DNA of 64,000 bases from Sphingobium sp. HWE2-09 (GTDB taxonomy: Bacteria; Pseudomonadota; Alphaproteobacteria; Sphingomonadales; Sphingomonadaceae): the NCBI RefSeq assembly GCF_035989265.1, contig NZ_JAYKZX010000003.1, positions 1,674,001 to 1,738,000 of the forward strand, written 5' to 3'. The notes under the pieces were generated by a model, which was not told where the DNA came from, made no database searches, and saw only the letters and a list, made by a program, of their open reading frames with translations. Of this stretch, positions 32,943 to 42,511 are shown in pieces (positions within the stretch are counted from its first letter, which is position 1; each line of letters starts with the position of its first letter). The translations under genes and the position numbers were made by a program.

Positions 32943-32971
32943 CCCTCCGCGTCTCCGCGCCTCCGCGCGAA
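32943..32971. repeat. Right inverted repeat of the GxxExxY cassette
   Basis: 29 bp; on the minus strand it reads TTCGCGCGGAGGCGCGGAGA then CGCGGAGGG. Its GGAGGG end supplies a ribosome site for the cassette gene. Confidence 0.9.
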
Positions 32972-32988
32972 TAAAAATCAAACCAAAA

Positions 32989-33924
32989 TCAAAACGCGCC
33001 CAGCGCCGCCTCGATATCGTCCATCGTCACGATGCTGCGCACGGTGGCGTCCGGCGCGATACGCTTGACCATCGGGCCGAGCACCTTGCCGCCCACTTCC
33101 ACGAAGTCGGTCACGCCCGCGTCCCACATCGCACTTACGGATTCGCGCCAGCGCACGCGCCCCGTCACCTGCTCGACCAGCCGGGTCTTGATCTCTTCCC
33201 CGTCCGCGATCGGAGCCGCCAGCACATTGGCATAGACCGGCAGCAGCGGCGCGTTGATCGTCGCCTTGCCCAACGCCTCCGCCATCGCATCGGCGGCCGG
33301 TTGCATCAGCGGGCAGTGGAAGGGTGCGGACACCGGCAGCAACACGCCGCGCTTGATCCCATGGTCCTTGACCAGCGCGACCGCCCGCTCGATCGCGCCG
33401 CGATGGCCGGAAATCACGACCTGGCTCGGGTCGTTGTCGTTGGCGATCGTGCACACTTCGCCCTGCGCCGCCGCGTCGGCCAGCGCCTGCGCCTTCTCGA
33501 TATCCGCGCCCAGCAGTGCTGCCATCGCGCCTTGGCCCACCGGCACGGCGGCCTGCATCGCCCGGCCGCGCAGCTTCAACAGACGTGCGGTGGTAGTGAT
33601 GTCGAACGCCTCGACCGCGCACAGCGCGCTATATTCGCCCAGGCTGTGGCCCGCGACATAATCGCCCTTGTCGGCGATCGCGAAGCCGCCTTCCTTCTGC
33701 ATCACGCGCAAGGTGGCGATGGCGTTCGCCATGATCGCGGGCTGGGCGTTTTCGGTCAGGGTCAGGTCGCTGTCCGGCCCTTCCACCATGATGCGGAACA
33801 GATTTTGCGACAGGGCGGCGTCCACCTCCTGAAACAGTTCCCGTGCCGCTGGGCTGGCGTCCGCCAGGGCTTTGCCCATGCCGACGGACTGGCTGCCCTG
33901 CCCCGGAAAAAGAAATGCCCGCAT
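32989..33924 (-). CDS. fabD: Malonyl-CoA:ACP transacylase
   Basis: 311 residues. 'FLFPGQGSQSVGMGKAL' at the N-terminus; the catalytic serine is in 'AGHSLGEYSAL' and the histidine in 'PVSAPFHCPLM'. Loads malonate onto ACP for chain elongation. First gene of the fab group on the minus strand; the gap to fabG is occupied by the GxxExxY cassette. Confidence 0.97.
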   Translation of the reverse strand: MRAFLFPGQGSQSVGMGKALADASPAARELFQEVDAALSQNLFRIMVEGPDSDLTLTENAQPAIMANAIATLRVMQKEGGFAIADKGDYVAGHSLGEYSALCAVEAFDITTTARLLKLRGRAMQAAVPVGQGAMAALLGADIEKAQALADAAAQGEVCTIANDNDPSQVVISGHRGAIERAVALVKDHGIKRGVLLPVSAPFHCPLMQPAADAMAEALGKATINAPLLPVYANVLAAPIADGEEIKTRLVEQVTGRVRWRESVSAMWDAGVTDFVEVGGKVLGPMVKRIAPDATVRSIVTMDDIEAALGAF

Positions 33925-34105
33925 CGATTATCCCCTGGCCTTGAAGCGCATGAAAGCGCGTGATTTCAAACACGATACACTTTGAGACATAAATGTCGTT
34001 GAGCCGTACATGCCCCTGCGGCAGTCAGGGGCGTAACGGTTCACCCGCTTTTGCAAGCGGGACAGCGTGGCCGCCCCTTTAACGACGACGGAGTGCAAGG
34101 AAAAG
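33925..34105. other. Divergent promoter region fabD / efflux operon
   Basis: About 180 bp containing two hairpins: GCCCCTG...CAGGGGC (34011-34032) and CCCGCTTTTGCAAGCGGG (34044-34061). Both directions need promoters here. A fatty-acid or efflux regulator could bind these, but no known operator was recognised. Confidence 0.4.
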
Positions 34106-35557
34106 GTGCGATATCGCATTGCATGGATGAGCGGCTCGGCGCTCCTCCTGTCCGCCTGCGCGGTCGGGCCGAACTATCGCGCGCCGCAGGGCGCAGCGCT
34201 CGGCCTGCCCGCCACCTATAGCCAGGGGGACAGCGCGCCGGTCAGCGATGCCGATCTCGCCAACTGGTGGACGCGTCTGGGCGATCCGACGCTCAGCGGC
34301 CTGATCGACCAGGCGGTCGCCAATAATCTGGACATCGTCCAGGCGCAGGCCCGCTTGCGGCAAGCGCGTGAAAGCCTGCGCCAGGCCAACGCCAGCTTCC
34401 TGCCGCAACTGAGCGGATCAGGATCGGGCGGACGCAACTACAGCAACCAGGATGCAGGCGGCCGGCTGGACAGCAGCGGCAACCCGATCGGCGGCGGCAC
34501 CGGCAACTGGTCGAGCAGCTATTCAGGCCGCATCAACGCCAGTTGGCAGGTCGATCTGTTCGGCGAACTGTCCCGTTCGGCGGAAGCGGCGCGCGCGGAC
34601 CTGGCTTCGTCGGGATATGACCTTGCCAATGTCCGCATGACGATCGTGTCGGAACTGGCGACCAACTATATCCAGGCGCGACTGGCGCAGGAACAGCTGC
34701 GGATCGCGCGCGAAAGCCAGCGCGTGCAGAAGGATAATTTCGATATCGCCAGCTGGCGCCTGCAGGCGGGCCTCGTGTCGTCGCTGGACGAGCAGCAGGC
34801 GCGCGCGCAACTGGCCCAGACCAGCGCGACCATCCCGCAGTTCGAAGCCAGCCTGAAGGGCAGCCTCAACCGCATCGCAGTGCTGACGGGCCAGGCGCCG
34901 GGCGAAGCGACCCGCGCGCTGGAAACACCCGCCCCGATCCCCGTCGCCCAAACGCAGATCGCGACTGGCATTCCCGCCGACACCCTGCGCCAGCGGCCGG
35001 ACGTGCGCAGCGCCGAACGGGCGCTCGCCGCCGCCACCGCGCGGATCGGTGTGGCGCAGGCGCAGCTTTATCCCTCGCTCGATATCAGCGGCAATATCGG
35101 CACGACGTCTAACGCGTTCAAAGAGCTGTTCAGCCTGATCACCGGCGGGGTTTTCGCCAATGTCGCGCAGACCATCTTCGATGGCGGACGCCTGCAATCG
35201 CAGGTCCGGTCGCAACGCGCCGCGACCGACGCCGCCTTCGCCGCCTATAAGCAAAGCGTGCTGGGCGCACTGGAAGATGTCGAAAACGGGATGGCGTCGC
35301 TCAGCAGTGCGCAGCAGCGCAAGGTGCAGTTCGCCATCGCCTATGACGCGTCGAACAATGCCGCGATCCTGGCGCGCAGCCAGTATCAGGCGGGCCTTAT
35401 CGACTTCCAGACGCTGTCCAACACCGAAACCACCCTATTGAATGCGCGCAACAGCCTGGCTTCCGCGCAATCCGACGAGGTTCTGGCCATCGCCCAGCTG
35501 TATAATGCACTGGGCGGCGGCTGGCAGAGCATGGAAAATCGCCCAAATGAGCAATGA
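34106..35557 (+). CDS. Outer-membrane efflux lipoprotein (OprM/NodT family)
   Basis: 483 residues from a GTG at 34106 (AAGGA 4 bases upstream). Lipoprotein signal ends 'LLLSACAVGP', so Cys16 is lipidated. The body has the two TolC-like repeats with long coiled coils ('AQARLRQARESLRQANASF' and 'SAERALAAATARIGVAQAQL'). Forms the outer-membrane duct of the adjacent MacAB-type system. Overlaps the adaptor gene by 11 bp. Confidence 0.94.
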   Translation: MRYRIAWMSGSALLLSACAVGPNYRAPQGAALGLPATYSQGDSAPVSDADLANWWTRLGDPTLSGLIDQAVANNLDIVQAQARLRQARESLRQANASFLPQLSGSGSGGRNYSNQDAGGRLDSSGNPIGGGTGNWSSSYSGRINASWQVDLFGELSRSAEAARADLASSGYDLANVRMTIVSELATNYIQARLAQEQLRIARESQRVQKDNFDIASWRLQAGLVSSLDEQQARAQLAQTSATIPQFEASLKGSLNRIAVLTGQAPGEATRALETPAPIPVAQTQIATGIPADTLRQRPDVRSAERALAAATARIGVAQAQLYPSLDISGNIGTTSNAFKELFSLITGGVFANVAQTIFDGGRLQSQVRSQRAATDAAFAAYKQSVLGALEDVENGMASLSSAQQRKVQFAIAYDASNNAAILARSQYQAGLIDFQTLSNTETTLLNARNSLASAQSDEVLAIAQLYNALGGGWQSMENRPNEQ

Positions 35558-37094
35558 CGTGACCAAGGATCAGGATCTAGACGACTTTCTGGGCGCGAAG
35601 CCCGAAAAGCCGTGGCGCAAATGGGTGATCCGCGGGGCGATCGGCGTCGTGCTGCCGGTCGCGATCCTGCTGCTCGCCCGCTGTTTTTCGGACGAGGACA
35701 AGCCCAATTATGCGACGCGGGAGGTCCGCACCGGCGACCTGACCGTCAGCGTATCGGCAACCGGCAATTTGAAGCCCATCAATCAGGTGGATGTCGGGTC
35801 CGAACAGTCGGGCAAGATCACTGCGGTCTTCGTGGACGTCAACGATCGCGTGACCAAAGGGCAGAAACTGGCCGAACTGGACACCCGCCGCCTGGTCAAT
35901 TCGATCAACCAGAATCGCGCCCAGGTCGCCTCCTCGCAGGCAAGCGTCGCGCAGGCACAGGCGCAGGTCGCGCTGACGAAAGCCACGCTGGATCGCCAGC
36001 TCAACGTCTTCAACCTGTCGGGCGGCAAGGTGCCGGCCAAGACGGAAATCGACACCGCCCGCGCCAATTATCAGTCGGCCATCGCCACCCTGCGTTCGCA
36101 GCAGGCGCAGGTGGACGTGGCCCGCGCGCAGTTGTCGACGGCCCAGACCAACCTGTCGATCGCGCAGATCGTATCGCCGGTAAACGGGGTGGTCCTCTCC
36201 CGCGACATCGAACCGGGTCAGACCGTCGCCGCGTCGCTCAACGCGCCGGTGCTCTTCACCCTGGCCGAAGACCTGACGCAGATGGAAGTCGAAGTGTCGG
36301 TGGACGAAGCCGATGTCGGCCAGGTCAAGGAAGGGCAGAACGCCACCTTCGCCGTGGACGCCTTTCCCGGCCGCACCTTCCCGGCGAAGGTCACCCGCGT
36401 CAATGTCGGGTCGAACAGCGCCAGCACATCCTCCTCCTCATCCAGCACGACGACGACCAGCACCACCGGAACGGTCGTCGCCTATACCGCCGTGCTGACG
36501 GTCAACAACAGCGATGAAACCTTGCGCCCCGGCATGACCGCGACTGCCGACATCGTGACGCAGGAATTGCAGAACGTCCTGCTGGTCCCCAACAGCGCGC
36601 TGCGCTTCAAGCCCAGCACCGGCGCGCAGGGTGGCGGCATCACCAGCGTGCTGCCGGGTCCGGGCCGGATGCGGCGCGGCGGCGCCAAGCGGCAGGTGAA
36701 TTTCGGCGCGGGCAGCAGCCAGACCGTCTATGTCGTGGGCGAAGACGGCAATCCCAAGGCGTTGCAGGTCACCGTGGGCGCCAGCGACGGCACCCGCACC
36801 GCCGTAACCGGCGGCGCATTGAAGGCCGGGATGCGCGTCATCACCGGGCAACTCGCTGCGGGTCAGGAAGCGCCTGCCGAAGACCAAAAGGACGATCAAG
36901 GCGTCGGCCAGCGCAGCGACGCGAAAAGCGACGACCGCCGCCGCAATCCTTCCGCCGACGGCAGCCCCGCCACTGTCGGCAAGCTCGGCAATTCGGGCGA
37001 CGCCGCGCCGCAGACCGCGCCGGTGGAGGCTTCGCCAAACCAGCCTGCGACCAGCGCGGGGTCGGGCGGCACGGGCCGCCAGACCGGAAACTGA
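35547..37094 (+). CDS. Periplasmic adaptor of ABC efflux system (MacA-like)
   Basis: 515 residues from the ATG at 35547. One N-terminal membrane anchor (residues 27-46), then beta-barrel/lipoyl/coiled-coil modules of the membrane-fusion family ('VSATGNLKPINQVDVGSEQSG', split here for length). The Ser/Thr-rich loop around residues 291-307 ('STSSSSSSTTTTSTTGT') and the disordered, charged C-terminal 90 residues are unusual. It links the inner-membrane ABC transporter to the outer-membrane duct. Confidence 0.92.
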   Translation: MSNDVTKDQDLDDFLGAKPEKPWRKWVIRGAIGVVLPVAILLLARCFSDEDKPNYATREVRTGDLTVSVSATGNLKPINQVDVGSEQSGKITAVFVDVNDRVTKGQKLAELDTRRLVNSINQNRAQVASSQASVAQAQAQVALTKATLDRQLNVFNLSGGKVPAKTEIDTARANYQSAIATLRSQQAQVDVARAQLSTAQTNLSIAQIVSPVNGVVLSRDIEPGQTVAASLNAPVLFTLAEDLTQMEVEVSVDEADVGQVKEGQNATFAVDAFPGRTFPAKVTRVNVGSNSASTSSSSSSTTTTSTTGTVVAYTAVLTVNNSDETLRPGMTATADIVTQELQNVLLVPNSALRFKPSTGAQGGGITSVLPGPGRMRRGGAKRQVNFGAGSSQTVYVVGEDGNPKALQVTVGASDGTRTAVTGGALKAGMRVITGQLAAGQEAPAEDQKDDQGVGQRSDAKSDDRRRNPSADGSPATVGKLGNSGDAAPQTAPVEASPNQPATSAGSGGTGRQTGN

Positions 37095-37099
37095 CCGCG

Positions 37100-37813
<714 letters not shown>

Positions 37814-37829
37814 TGGGGACATATCCAAA

Positions 37830-37903
37830 CCCTTCTCCCCGCGGGGGAGAAGGATACGCAGCCTTGGCGAGGAACGAGCCTAGGCGCAGTTGGAAGAGGG
37901 GGA
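37830..37903. repeat. Family-3 repeat
   Basis: About 74 bp containing CTTCTCCCCGCGGGGGAGAAG and then GGATACGCAGCCTTGGCG ... GCCTAGGCGCAGTTGG. It is the same sequence family, in opposite orientation, as 53322-53395. Confidence 0.8.
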
Positions 37904-37931
37904 GCCGCCGCCCCATCCCATTCACACCCCC

Positions 37932-38056
37932 GTCATCCCAGCGAACGCTGGGATCCCCCTTCTTCTTCGCGTCCTCCGCACGAAATAATGTTCACGCGGA
38001 GCCGCGGAGCACGCGGAGAAAGAGCGTAAGAGAGATCCCAGCATACGCTGGGATGA
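37932..38056. repeat. Nested repeats: family-1 arms around a GxxExxY-repeat scar
   Basis: Outer arms GTCATCCCAGCGAACGCTGG and CAGCATACGCTGGGATGAC face each other. Between them lies TTCACGCGGAGCCGCGGAGC (37991-38010, continuing to 38018), a copy of the GxxExxY terminal repeat, preceded by an inverted partial copy (CTCCGCACGAA). The gene itself is missing, as if a cassette had been lost. Confidence 0.75.
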
Positions 38057-38083
38057 CGAGATGTTGGGGCGTGGAGAAATAGG

Positions 38084-39289
38084 ATGCTAGGCACCACCAT
38101 CACCCTCGCCTTTCGGGCGATCAACCGGCACAAATTGCGCAGCTTCCTCACCACGCTGGGCATCATCATCGGCGTGGCCGCCGTCGTCACGATGGTAACG
38201 CTGGGCAATGGCGCTACCGCCGCCGTGCGCGAACAGATCAGTTCGCTGGGCGCCAACGTCCTGCAATTACGCCCCGGCCAGGGCTTTGGCCGCGGCGGCG
38301 GCGGGCCGCGCCCGCCCGACTTCAAGACCGCGGACCTGACCGCCATCGAAAATCAGGTAACCGGCGTCCGCGCCGTCGCGCCGGTGGTGCAATCCAGCGG
38401 CACTGCCATCTATGAAGGCAATAACTGGTCCACCACCGTCTATGGCACCACCTCCGCCTATTCCGAGGTGCAGCAGTGGAAGGTGGCCGACGGCCGCCTG
38501 TTCCTGCCGGAAGAGGAGGAAGCCGGTCGGTCCGTCTGCATCATCGGCAATACCGTGCGCACCAACCTGTTCCAGGGTACAGAGCCGGTCGGCCAGCGCA
38601 TGCGGATCAAGGGCGTGTCCTGCCAGGTCGTCGGCGTGCTGACGACGCGGGGCCAGGGCGGCTTTGGCGATCAGGACGATGTCGTCGTCATGCCGATCAA
38701 ATTCGTCCAGCGCCGCTTCACCGGCGACCGCGACATCAGCCAGATCATGGTCGCGGTGGACGACGCCTATGACACCAGCGCCGTCCAGTCGAGCCTGGAG
38801 GAACTGATGCGCGAACGGCGCAAGATCAAGGCGGATCAGGAGGATAATTTCAACGTCTTCGACACCAAGCAGATCAGCGACACGCTGACCGGCACGACCA
38901 CCATCCTGACCCAGATCGTCGGTGCCGTCGCGGCGATATCCTTGCTGGTCGGCGGCATCGGCATCATGAACATCATGCTGGTTTCGGTGACGGAGCGGAC
39001 GCGCGAAATCGGCATCCGTCTCGCCATCGGCGCGGTCGCGCGCGAAGTGCTGCTGCAATTTCTGGTCGAAGCGATCGTGCTGTCCTGCCTTGGCGGCCTT
39101 ATCGGCCTGTTCCTGGCGCTGATCGCGTCGGTCGGCATCGCACCCCTGATGAAGGTGCCGTTCCTGTTCGACGTGAAGGTCAACATCATCGCCTTCGTCT
39201 TTTCTGCGGCGATCGGCGTGGTCTTCGGCTACTTCCCGGCCCGGCGAGCCGCTGCGCTCAACCCGATCGACGCCCTGCGCCACGAATAG
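38084..39289 (+). CDS. ABC transporter permease (MacB type)
   Basis: 401 residues: N-terminal helix (18-40), a large periplasmic domain of about 200 residues, and three C-terminal helices with 'LVGGIGIMNIMLVSVTERTREIG', the hallmark of the FtsX/MacB permease family (quoted region spans residues ~285-307). It works with the ATPase at 37100-37813, the adaptor and the outer-membrane duct as a tripartite exporter. Confidence 0.94.
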   Translation: MLGTTITLAFRAINRHKLRSFLTTLGIIIGVAAVVTMVTLGNGATAAVREQISSLGANVLQLRPGQGFGRGGGGPRPPDFKTADLTAIENQVTGVRAVAPVVQSSGTAIYEGNNWSTTVYGTTSAYSEVQQWKVADGRLFLPEEEEAGRSVCIIGNTVRTNLFQGTEPVGQRMRIKGVSCQVVGVLTTRGQGGFGDQDDVVVMPIKFVQRRFTGDRDISQIMVAVDDAYDTSAVQSSLEELMRERRKIKADQEDNFNVFDTKQISDTLTGTTTILTQIVGAVAAISLLVGGIGIMNIMLVSVTERTREIGIRLAIGAVAREVLLQFLVEAIVLSCLGGLIGLFLALIASVGIAPLMKVPFLFDVKVNIIAFVFSAAIGVVFGYFPARRAAALNPIDALRHE

Positions 39290-39399
39290 CCGCTATCTTT
39301 TGCGACAAAGACGGATGTCGCCGGGCATAATCCTGTGACATCCGTCCCCTACCGCCTCTTTCGTGCCGCCATGCAGGCAGCCCGGAAGGAGCGCATCCC

Positions 39400-39564
39400 A
39401 TGAAGACCATCGCCCTCAGTATCGCCAGCAGCGCGCTGCTCCTGAGCCTCAGCCTCTCGCCCCTGGTCGCGGCATCCGCCCCGCAACCAGTACCCGTCCT
39501 GACGGGCAAGGATCGTCCCATTCTGCTCCAGCGCATGGTGGTAACCGCCACCCCGCTCCCCTGA
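39400..39564 (+). CDS. 54-residue exported peptide
   Basis: ATG at 39400 with AAGGAG 8 bases upstream. Starts MKTIALSIASSALLLSLSLS, a clean signal peptide with cleavage likely after 'VAASA', leaving a mature peptide of about 27 residues ending 'LLQRMVVTATPLP'. An intrinsic terminator follows 30 bp later, so this is probably its own transcription unit. No family recognised. Confidence 0.65.
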   Translation: MKTIALSIASSALLLSLSLSPLVAASAPQPVPVLTGKDRPILLQRMVVTATPLP

Positions 39565-39594
39565 TGCCCCCCTCACCCCGGCCCATGACCCAAG

Positions 39595-39619
39595 CCCCGC
39601 AGCAACCCTGCGGGGTTTT
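39595..39619 (+). terminator. Intrinsic terminator after the 54-residue peptide gene
   Basis: CCCCGCAG / CTGCGGGG stem with a 5-nt loop and TTTT. Confidence 0.85.
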
Positions 39620-39643
39620 CCATATCCGCGCACTTCACACACC

Positions 39644-39670
39644 ATGTGCCCGCGCAGGCGGGAACCCAGT
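39644..39670. repeat. Solo arm of a family-1 element
   Basis: 27 nt starting ATGTGCCCGCGCAGGCGGGA and ending ACCCAGT. No partner arm follows, showing that single arms also occur. The rest of the 39620-39859 gap is AT-richer and should hold the promoter of the next gene. Confidence 0.7.
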
Positions 39671-39859
39671 CCCCAACTCTCAGCCGGGCACAATCTCCCC
39701 CGAAACCCACCCTTTCTGAACAACGGTTCAGCTTAAATTTCAATCTGTTACAATTTCCGACAATCTTGCGCCTGTGGTGACACATCCCCGCGACAAGCAG
39801 CCCCTATCTCTGTCTTCGACGCCACGGAATGGCGCAGCAACAAGGCAAAGGAGCATATC

Positions 39860-40252
39860 ATGTTCAAGAAGATTTTCATGGCCCTGGCCACCACCACCCT
39901 GGTTGCCACCCCGATCGTGTCCGCGCAGGCACAGGCGCAAAATTATAACCAGCGCAATGCCCCCCAGCATCGCCAGGTCGAAACCCGCAAGGTCGTGACG
40001 CAGCGCGCCAATGGCCGCACCGTCGTCAAGAAGCAGACGGTCGTGCGCAAGGATAATGGCCGCCGCTGGGCCAAGGGTCAGCGCTTCGATCGTCGTTACG
40101 CCACCAATTATCGCGTGGTGAATAATTATCGCGATTACCGCCTGTCGGCGCCGCCGCGCGGTTATCAGTGGGTCCGTTCGGGCAATGATGCCGTCCTGAT
40201 CGCCATCACCAGCGGCCTCATCGGTGCCGTCGTTGGCAGCGCGATCCGGTAA
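39860..40252 (+). CDS. RcnB-family exported protein
   Basis: 130 residues. Signal peptide MFKKIFMALATTTLVATPIV with cleavage near 'AQA'. The mature part is Arg/Asn/Tyr-rich and ends in 'YRLSAPPRGYQWVRSGNDAV', the RcnB-family core, followed by a hydrophobic C-terminal segment. RcnB in E. coli is a periplasmic nickel/cobalt homeostasis protein; metal binding is not evident in this sequence. Strong AAGGAG before the ATG; terminator downstream. Confidence 0.88.
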   Translation: MFKKIFMALATTTLVATPIVSAQAQAQNYNQRNAPQHRQVETRKVVTQRANGRTVVKKQTVVRKDNGRRWAKGQRFDRRYATNYRVVNNYRDYRLSAPPRGYQWVRSGNDAVLIAITSGLIGAVVGSAIR

Positions 40253-40278
40253 TCCCTTTCAAGCCGGACGGTCGCATG

Positions 40279-40313
40279 ATGCCCCAGGGGTTCTCTCCCC
40301 CTGGGGCATTTTT
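40279..40313 (+). terminator. Intrinsic terminator after the RcnB-family gene
   Basis: ATGCCCCAGGGG pairs with CCCCTGGGGCAT, followed by TTTTT. Confidence 0.92.
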
Positions 40314-40390
40314 GCGCGTCATCCATGATCGAGATTAAATACCCGATCTTAAGGGATTTTGCCGCATAGCAGCCGGGCCGGGGGGCGGTT

Positions 40391-40813
40391 ATGTCGGAAA
40401 TGCCCATGTCCTTATATCAAATCATGTACATCAGCAGCGTCGTCGGGACGGTTTCGTCGCAGCAGTGCGCCGCGATCGCCCGTCTGTCCGCGACCAATAA
40501 TCGCCGCGACGACGTGACCGGCCTGCTTCTCTTCAACGGCAAGCGTTTCCTCCAGGTGCTGGAAGGACCGCGCGACGCCGTCGATCGCATCTTCGCCCGC
40601 ATCCACGCCGACACCCGCCATCGCGCCGTGGTGAAACTGCGCGAAGGATCGACCGACATGCGCGAATTTGGCGAATGGTCTATGGCCTATGACGATCCCG
40701 CACGCCCGTCCGAAAGCCTGAAGGACAAGGTGGCGCTGCTACTCAACCGTGCCGGTGCATCGACCCGCGCGCATTTCATCGGCTCGGCCGATCTCCATCG
40801 TCCCGCCGCCTGA
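40391..40813 (+). CDS. BLUF-domain blue-light photoreceptor
   Basis: 140 residues. The flavin-switch residues are in place: Tyr13 and Ser15 in 'MYISS', Asn37 in 'SATNNRRDD' and Gln55 in 'FLQVLEG', spaced as in AppA (Tyr21, Ser23, Asn45, Gln63). Single-domain BLUF protein with a short helical C-terminal cap, so it must signal by protein-protein contact. Start ATG at 40391; Met4 or Met6 are possible. Convergent with the GntP gene. Confidence 0.94.
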   Translation: MSEMPMSLYQIMYISSVVGTVSSQQCAAIARLSATNNRRDDVTGLLLFNGKRFLQVLEGPRDAVDRIFARIHADTRHRAVVKLREGSTDMREFGEWSMAYDDPARPSESLKDKVALLLNRAGASTRAHFIGSADLHRPAA

Positions 40814-40819
40814 CCGGCC

Positions 40820-42220
40820 TCACACCAGCCCGGTCAGATAATAGACCGCGATCACGATGAAGACCGTCAGCGTCTTGATCAGCGTCAGCGCAAAAATATC
40901 TTTATAGGCCTGCCGATGGGTCAGCCCCGTCACCGCCAGCAGGGTGATGACCGCGCCATTATGCGGCAGGCTGTCCATGCCCCCCGACGCCATCGATGCG
41001 ACCCGGTGCAGCACCTCGCGCGGGATGCCCGCCGCGTCGCCCGCCGCCATGAACTGGTCGGCCATCGCCGCCAGCGCGATCGACAACCCGCCCGATGCCG
41101 ATCCGGTGATGCCTGCCAGCGACGTCACCGTGATCGCCTCGTTCACCAGTGGATTGGGGATCACCCGCAACGCCTGTTTGACTACCAGAAAGCCCGGCAG
41201 CGCCGCGATCACCGCGCCGAACCCATATTCGACCGCCGTGTTCATCCCCGCCAGCAATGCGCCGCCCACCGCCGCCTTCGATCCCTCGGCAAAGCGCCGC
41301 GCCACGGTGCGAAAGGCGAAGAGGAGGATCGTGCCGATGCCCAGCAACAAAGCGCCCTCCACCGCCCAGAGCGCCGACAGCTGCGCCACCTTGACCGTCA
41401 CAGGTTCCGCCATCCCGGCCAGCGACAGCGACACCTCTTGCCCTGCCACCCAGCGCGGAATCGCCAGCGTCAGCAACAAATTGCCAACGCCCACCACCAG
41501 CAGCGGCAGCAGCGCGATCAACGGATGCACCCGCACATCCTCCTCGATCGCTTCCGGCTCGTTGACCAGCGTCTCGGGCGCGCCATAGCCCTCCCCCGCC
41601 GCCAGCATCGCCCGCCGCCGCCAGCCCAGATACACCAGCCCCATCGCCGCGATACAGATCGATCCGATCGTGCCCAGCACCGGCGCGGCCCATGTGGTCG
41701 TGCCGAAAAAGCTGGTCGGGATGATATTCTGGATCTGCGGCGTGCCGGGCAGCGCGTCCATGGTAAAGGTCAGCGCGCCAAGCCCGATGGTCGCAGGCAC
41801 CAGCCGCTTGGGAATGTCGGCGCGACGAAACATCTCGGCCGCGAACGGATAGACGGCGAACACCGCGACGAACACCGACACCCCGCCATAGGTCAGCAGC
41901 GCCGTCACCATCATGATCGCGGGAATCGCCCGCCCCGCCCCGATGACGCCGATCACCGCCGTCACGATCGCCCGGGAAAAGCCGGAAATCTCCACCAGCT
42001 TACCGAACAGCGCGCCCAGCAGAAAGACCGGGAAATAGATTTTCAGGAAACTTGCCACCTTCTCCATGAACAGGCCGGAAAAGGCAGCGGGAACGGCGGC
42101 CGGATCGGTCAGCAACACCGCCAGCATGGCGAGCAGCGGCGCCATCAGGATCACGCTCATCCCGCGATAGGCCGCGACCATCAGCAGGATGAGCGCTAAT
42201 GCTGCGATCGCGACTGCCAT
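40820..42220 (-). CDS. GntP-family permease
   Basis: 466 residues from the ATG at 42220 (GGGGAG upstream). About 12 membrane helices; 'GGVSVFVAVFAVYPFAAEMF' and 'SMASGGMDSLPHNGAVITLL' are characteristic of gluconate/D-glycerate:H+ symporters. In-frame codons upstream to 42328 merely translate a palindromic repeat. No sugar-acid catabolic genes are adjacent, so the substrate is unknown. Confidence 0.92.
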   Translation of the reverse strand: MAVAIAALALILLMVAAYRGMSVILMAPLLAMLAVLLTDPAAVPAAFSGLFMEKVASFLKIYFPVFLLGALFGKLVEISGFSRAIVTAVIGVIGAGRAIPAIMMVTALLTYGGVSVFVAVFAVYPFAAEMFRRADIPKRLVPATIGLGALTFTMDALPGTPQIQNIIPTSFFGTTTWAAPVLGTIGSICIAAMGLVYLGWRRRAMLAAGEGYGAPETLVNEPEAIEEDVRVHPLIALLPLLVVGVGNLLLTLAIPRWVAGQEVSLSLAGMAEPVTVKVAQLSALWAVEGALLLGIGTILLFAFRTVARRFAEGSKAAVGGALLAGMNTAVEYGFGAVIAALPGFLVVKQALRVIPNPLVNEAITVTSLAGITGSASGGLSIALAAMADQFMAAGDAAGIPREVLHRVASMASGGMDSLPHNGAVITLLAVTGLTHRQAYKDIFALTLIKTLTVFIVIAVYYLTGLV

Positions 42221-42244
42221 GTCTTCATTCTCTCCCCAGCAATA

Positions 42245-42341
42245 CCGTTCGCCCTGAGCGAAGTCGAAGGGCACCGCTGAACGCAGTGAAGCGCCTTCGC
42301 TCCGCTCAGGCAAGGGCTTCGACTTCACTCAGGCCGAACGG
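42245..42341. repeat. Family-2 palindromic element, long form
   Basis: Outer ends CCGTTCGCCCTGAGCGAAGT and CTTCACTCAGGCCGAACGG; the middle contains another CTTCGCTCCGCTCAGG arm, so it looks like a composite of two copies. Confidence 0.8.
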
Positions 42342-42362
42342 ATTGATTTTTCTCTACACACC

Positions 42363-42391
42363 TTGCCTTCCGCCCCCCTTTCCGCCATAGG
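42363..42391 (+). promoter_or_regulatory. Possible promoter of rpsF-rpsR-rplI
   Basis: TTGCCT, 17 bp, CATAGG, leaving a 120-nt leader before rpsF. The leader is GC-rich and could host ribosomal-protein feedback, but no specific motif was confirmed. Confidence 0.4.
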
Positions 42392-42511
42392 CGCGCCTTC
42401 GCATCGACGCCGGGGTGACTCGGCGCATCTGCGGAGCATGTAAGACGACAGCCGGAGGGGCGTTCCGCATGGGGTGGGCGTCAGCGATCGGCCAACAGAA
42501 AAGGCACTATC

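Noticed and set aside
32530..32971. Insertion sequence with transposase
   Set aside because: Inverted repeats are present but no transposase is encoded; described instead as a GxxExxY cassette.
40916..42199. 427-codon open frame antisense to the GntP permease
   Set aside because: Arg/Gln/His-rich shadow frame over a clear membrane-protein gene.
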